Of a DNA stretch of 64,000 bases, positions 60,601 to 64,000 are shown in pieces. Each line of letters opens with the position of its first letter. Position 1 is the first letter of the stretch. The notes under the pieces were generated by a model. That model saw nothing but the letters and a program-made list of their open reading frames with translations, made no database searches and was not told the origin of the DNA. The DNA comes from Dugong dugon (Eukaryota > Chordata > Mammalia > Sirenia > Dugongidae): NCBI GenBank assembly GCA_030035585.1, contig CM057466.1:115380682-115444681 (forward strand), given 5' to 3'. A program made the translations under genes and the position numbers.

Positions 60601-61208
60601 TGAGTTCCTGGCTTAGGGGAGCCAGCAGTTTATTTTTTCCCATTTCTTAATTTGTTCACTTTCCGAGGCCGGGAGAATGGCTCAGGGTGTGTGATGAATC
60701 CTACTTCTGGCCCAGAGGACTCGGCAATTGCTGAAGCCGGTCTGGGACCCAGTGCAGAGCAGGGACTAGGGAGGTAAATGGGAGAGAGGCTTTTCCCTGA
60801 GGAGGGTGTTTTTGATCCCTGTGGTAGGCCAGACGCAAATTCTTATCTTTCTGGGATCAAGGGCTGTCTCTCACTGGTTCTGCGTGGCCGAGTAGACTCT
60901 CAGCGGCTGGGTCTCTGGCGGCTGTGCAGAATATGCCTCCTGACCACCGATGCTTGCCTGCCTCACTGCTTACCCCCACGCTGATCAGGCCTGAAGGGCC
61001 CCGGCTCTCACCGGGTCAGGTCTGGCACCTCTTGGCTGCATCCAAACAGTCTCTCCCTCCCCCTGCCGCTCAGTCTGATTCCTCAACTTTGCCTTTCATG
61101 TTCAGGGCTCCCACACTGTCACATATAATCGAATCACTTGTTTCTTCAGGTCTTTGTTGTAAGAGGGTCCACTGGAAGTGACTATTCCAGCATTTTGGCC
61201 CTGCCCCC
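57666..61208 (-). mobile_element. L1 with complete 5' end, ending after the endonuclease domain
   Basis: About 3.54 kb flanked by a perfect 14-bp direct repeat taactgttatttta at 57652-57665 and 61209-61222. On the minus strand it starts GGGGGCAGGGCC, a G-rich start typical of full-length L1, then has a 1.4-kb GC-rich 5' UTR (61208-59835). ORF1 follows: a coiled-coil part at 59831-59541 (RTLQEIRKEISQNAEHTIEE) and the RNA-binding part at 59237-58863 (AARDKQKLIYKEESIRISPD). Then comes the ORF2 endonuclease (58321-57935: QANNTQKRAGVAILISDKID, TIINIYAPN, VVGDFNTPLS) to its last strands. The element stops in an A-rich stretch (gaaaaaacaaggaaaaaaaa). Reverse transcriptase and the 3' UTR are absent. 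Its frames carry several breaks. Confidence 0.92.
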
Positions 61209-62202
61209 TAACTGTTATTTTAAAAGATGACTATAATATGTTTAAAAACATCTAATCCTACCAGAACCTATCTATCCATCGAGTGCTTTTATTCAAGTTT
61301 ATGTTGAGATCTAATTAATATGATGATGATGTTGGAATTTTATTCATCAATTCAGCAAGTGTTTATTTACCACATGTCATGTATAGACACTAGTTGTTGC
61401 CTAGGATACAACAGGGAGTAGTACCCAGTTGCTACCTTGAGACAATTTGGGGTCTATTTGTGGACGTGCACATGTGGACTTTGCAGAAGCTATAATGGTT
61501 AGAAGAAAGAATACTTCGGGGCTGTGGGGAGGGAGCAGACAGATTTGCCCAGGTGAGCTGAGGAGGATTTCATATATGAAAATGACACATACCTGGCTGT
61601 AGCTTTTAATGGGAAGCAGAGGGCGGTGGGGTGGCTTGGGCTTGGCATCTGTCGCAGCAGAGCAAGCTGCCCCACAGCGTGATGTCTTACGAAAGCCATC
61701 TTACCGCTCTGTTATTGAATGGCTGGCTCAGCGGGGTGGCTCATCTCTGTGCCCCAGTATCCAGGGGTTCTACTGGTATGTGCCATGCCTGAGGGCAGGC
61801 TGGCTAGTGGAATTCCCAAATCTGGGGCTGAAGAGGGTCGGCAGAGTTGGTGACCTGGGGTTGGAGTGTCCGAGATGGCCTCACTGGTGCTTCTGTCATG
61901 ACTGGGATGCCTCAGTTCTCCTGCATGTGGCTCCTCTCTCTCCACCTGGTCTCTCCTTGCTCTGGCCCAGCTTCTGTCCTTGGGGGCTATGTGATCTCTA
62001 GCATCCCAGACTCCAGGGCAAGTCCCAGGGTGGGCGAGGTATCGGAGGAGAGCATAGTGACCTTGCTTTCGCTGTGCTGTGCCTGGAGTCGAGGTGGTCC
62101 CTTTGCAGGCAGACCTCCATCATAGTCGTGACAGCAGGGGTGTTGTGAGCAGTCTCTTAAGTGTAAGAGGGCACGGTATTTGGAGGAGCCTGGGCTGTGT
62201 GG

Positions 62203-62368
62203 GGAAACCCTGGTGGTGTAGTGGTTGAGTGCTATGGCTGCTAACCACAAGGTTGGCAGTTCAGATCCACCAGGCGCTCCTTGGAAACTCTATGGGGCAG
62301 TTCTACTCTGTCCCATAGGGTCGCTATGATCGGAATCAACTTGACAGCAGCAGTTTTTGGTTTGGTTT
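62203..62368 (+). repeat. AfroSINE, short form, with target duplication
   Basis: It starts ggaaaccctggtggtgtagt and ends cagtttttggtttggttt. The 11-bp direct repeat gggctgtgtgg is at 62192-62202 and 62369-62379. Confidence 0.94.
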
Positions 62369-62831
62369 GGGCTGTGTGGAAGCATAATGCAAGGGATGAG
62401 ACAGGAGAAGGAAGCTGGGTCAGACTGTGCTGAGAAGGCTGGGGACACATGGAAGACTTAAGTAGAGGAGGCAGCCCCATCTGCGGTTTAGACAGACAGC
62501 TGTGGTGGTATGGTGGGTGGAATGGACCTCTATCCATTTTTCAGAGGAGAAAGGTGAGGGTTGAGAATGTAAATTCCCTGAGGTTGTAGCCTGACAGCAG
62601 AGGTAGAGTTCCCCCTCATAATGTCTCTCAGGGCATCATGGGTGTGACACAGTGAGATGGCACAACCTGAGAGGAATATAGAGCATTAGGCAAATGAGAT
62701 CCTCTGTAGCATGCTGACCTCAGATAAATAGCATCTTATCCCAGTGGATGGCTTATTCTTAGGCTTCCTTTTGCTCTGATTTTGCCTTGCGTTCCATGTT
62801 GCAGGGAGACTTACTATCTGTAGTGTAGTGA

Positions 62832-62912
62832 GGGTGTCCCTGGGTGGTGTAAACGGTAGCATGCTCGGCTACTAGCCCAAAGCAGGGAGGTTCCAGTCCA
62901 CCCAGAAGCAAG
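62832..62912 (+). repeat. AfroSINE head fragment
   Basis: Text gtccctgggtggtgtaaacg, gctcggctactagcccaaag and ccagtccacccagaagcaag corresponds to the tRNA-derived head; the tail is missing. Confidence 0.65.
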
Positions 62913-63239
62913 AATTAATAATTACTTATAGGCAGATATTAAGAAACCATTTTGGTGTTTCATACTATTTTCTTCTCTTTATAAAGTGGACAGATAGCTT
63001 CTAAGCTGCATAAAGTTTATGTTACAGTATTGCTTTCAATCAAGGATTATTAGCTTTGAAAATTCTGTATTTCATTTTAAGTAATTGTTTCAGTTTTTAA
63101 ATTGCACAGCTTTCAAAAACACAACAAATGTTCAGAATTTTTTGTGTATCTACTAACACTTTGAATATTATTTTATTGCTTTGCAGTTTTAGTTCAGAAA
63201 ATCTTTATAATACATTATGCCTGTTACAATAAAGATCTT

Positions 63240-64000
63240 AACCTTAGCCATTGAGGAGGTCCACAATACACGTAGCGTGTTCAGAGTGGACATAAGCAGC
63301 TGGTGCTCGTCAGCGTGGGCTGTGAGCCACCCGGTGTCTTGTTGATTGATTGTTCATACAGGGCGTTCCACTGGATCATCAGCTGATTGTTCAGAATGTA
63401 AATGAAGCTGCTGATGGATCTAGTGACTGATGGCTTAAATTCCAATTAATCAGTGGCTTCATCAGTTTCTTAATTCAGATCAAATATCTCCTGAATGAAC
63501 ACAATTCTTTTAGGGGTATTAAGAGAAATTAATGCTTTAGAACTAATTTTCATCCATCTCTTATAAATGCCAGTATCTTTTGCACTTGTCTCCTAAGTGA
63601 TGACAATATAGTTGAAGTGTTTGGGACACATTGCAGGACCTCAGCTTTAACTTGTTGGGGGCGTGGGCCAGGTAAATGACACTGTGCTCATCCACGTTGT
63701 CTCTGTGGTGCTATTCATCTTGCCACCAGCTTAAAAATTTCATGCAGAGCCATTAAGTCATATAAATGATTTAAAAATTAAGTTTAATGGCAAACGATCT
63801 GGTATTATATATGCAAAGTCAATGTCTGTTTTTCTTTTGTTGGGCATATACTGTAGCTCATCTCTTTCAGAGCTATTGGATTTGTGAGCTGTTGCAGACA
63901 GTCGACTAATATTACAGGGTCACTTATTACGATATATGACAGCCTTGTGTGCTCTGTTTCACCAAGCCCCATCAATTACTTCATCACCACCAGTGCAGGC
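63240..64000. promoter_or_regulatory. Candidate conserved non-coding element
   Basis: A repeat-poor, AT-rich block of more than 750 bp with dense homeodomain-like cores (ccaattaatc near 63443, agaaattaatgc near 63525), an octamer-like tatatgcaaa near 63807 and a tgacag site near 63938. An imperfect inverted repeat (atgaagctgctgat 63402-63415 against atcagtggcttcat 63449-63462) lies inside. No coding frame is supported. Human ATP9B adjoins SALL3 and NFATC1, so a long-range enhancer is conceivable. This is inference from texture only; I cannot see conservation. Confidence 0.3.

Larger units (their letters stand above)
1..64000 (+). other. ATP9B: ATP9B gene body, partial (end of intron 1 to part of intron 7)
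   Basis: Six exons with AG/GT borders splice in frame into a P4-ATPase N-terminal region. The joined product runs from [16 protein letters not shown] through the first two membrane helices to FLRTSEKAG. ATP9B is a class 2 P4-ATPase, related to yeast Neo1, that sits in the trans-Golgi network and is thought to work without the CDC50 subunit that other P4-ATPases need. The close paralogue ATP9A has a different short N-terminus and, as I recall it, differs at several positions (for example LYTYWVPLG), so ATP9B fits better. Exon 1 and everything after the start of the actuator domain are outside the window. Human ATP9B lies between SALL3 and NFATC1 on 18q23, so long-range elements for those genes could lie in these introns; that last point is inference. 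Confidence 0.95.
57505..64000 (+). other. ATP9B: ATP9B intron 7, 5' part
   Basis: No exon is visible after 57504 in the window; the next should begin with a Ser-Cys-Phe-Ile coding stretch, which I could not find. It contains the L1 at 57666-61208, AfroSINEs at 62203 and 62832 and the repeat-poor right edge. From 61223 to 62191 there is GC-richer unique-looking sequence without splice-supported coding. Confidence 0.8.

Noticed and set aside
61609-62250. Several overlapping open frames in GC-richer sequence
   Set aside because: They occur on both strands at once, without splice sites or family resemblance; this is an effect of base composition.
976-62912. tRNA genes at the AfroSINE heads
   Set aside because: The heads keep box-like pieces but cannot fold into a complete tRNA; they are SINE promoters.
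57505-64000. ATP9B exon 8
   Set aside because: I looked for a coding stretch for the expected SCFIRTDQLDGET region with an acceptor and found none in the window.

Overview
This is a stretch of mammalian nuclear DNA lying inside one large, intron-rich gene. Six short exons on the + strand (about 659 coding bases in all) join in frame into a P4-ATPase N-terminal region that I recognise as ATP9B, a phospholipid-flippase-like ATPase of the trans-Golgi/endosomal system. Exon 1 lies before the window and the rest of the gene (the catalytic core, from the DGET loop onward) lies after it. The repeats point to an afrotherian, most likely a paenungulate (elephant, manatee or hyrax). There are about sixteen tRNA-headed AfroSINE copies, several RTE (BovB-clade) LINE copies whose 3' end supplies the AfroSINE tail, and L1 copies with the 3' UTR type I associate with elephant. 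The species call rests on remembered repeat families, not on a search.

Layout. 1-2467 is the end of intron 1, with AfroSINEs and one LTR fossil. Exon 2 is 2468-2641. Intron 2 (7.4 kb) carries antisense L1 fragments and AfroSINEs. Exon 3 is 10063-10213. Intron 3 (2.7 kb) is nearly repeat-free. Exon 4 is 12881-12994. Intron 4 (13.6 kb) holds paired AfroSINEs, RTE and L1 3' ends, and a sense L1 broken up by four later insertions including an LTR. Exon 5 is 26565-26673. Intron 5 (21.5 kb) is the most heavily invaded: a sense L1 with an RTE and an AfroSINE inside it, an MLT1 LTR, a three-level nest (L1, then a Tc1/mariner-like MITE, then a near full-length RTE), and a cleanly bounded L1 with perfect target duplications. 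Exon 6 is 48190-48248. Intron 6 (9.2 kb) has a 79-bp minisatellite, a possible retrocopy end and an old L1. Exon 7 is 57453-57504. Intron 7 begins with an L1 that has a complete 5' end but stops just after its endonuclease domain, and ends with a repeat-poor AT-rich block that could be a conserved regulatory element.

The only host gene I can support is ATP9B. Exons 2-3 encode the cytosolic N-terminus, exon 4 the first membrane helix, the exon 4/5 junction the second, and exons 6-7 the start of the actuator domain. No complete retrovirus, CRISPR array, rRNA or functional tRNA gene is visible. The best candidates for something new are the 3'-truncated L1 (57666-61208), the internally deleted RTE (21566-22035), the three-level nest at 38385-43720, and the repeat-poor block at the right edge.
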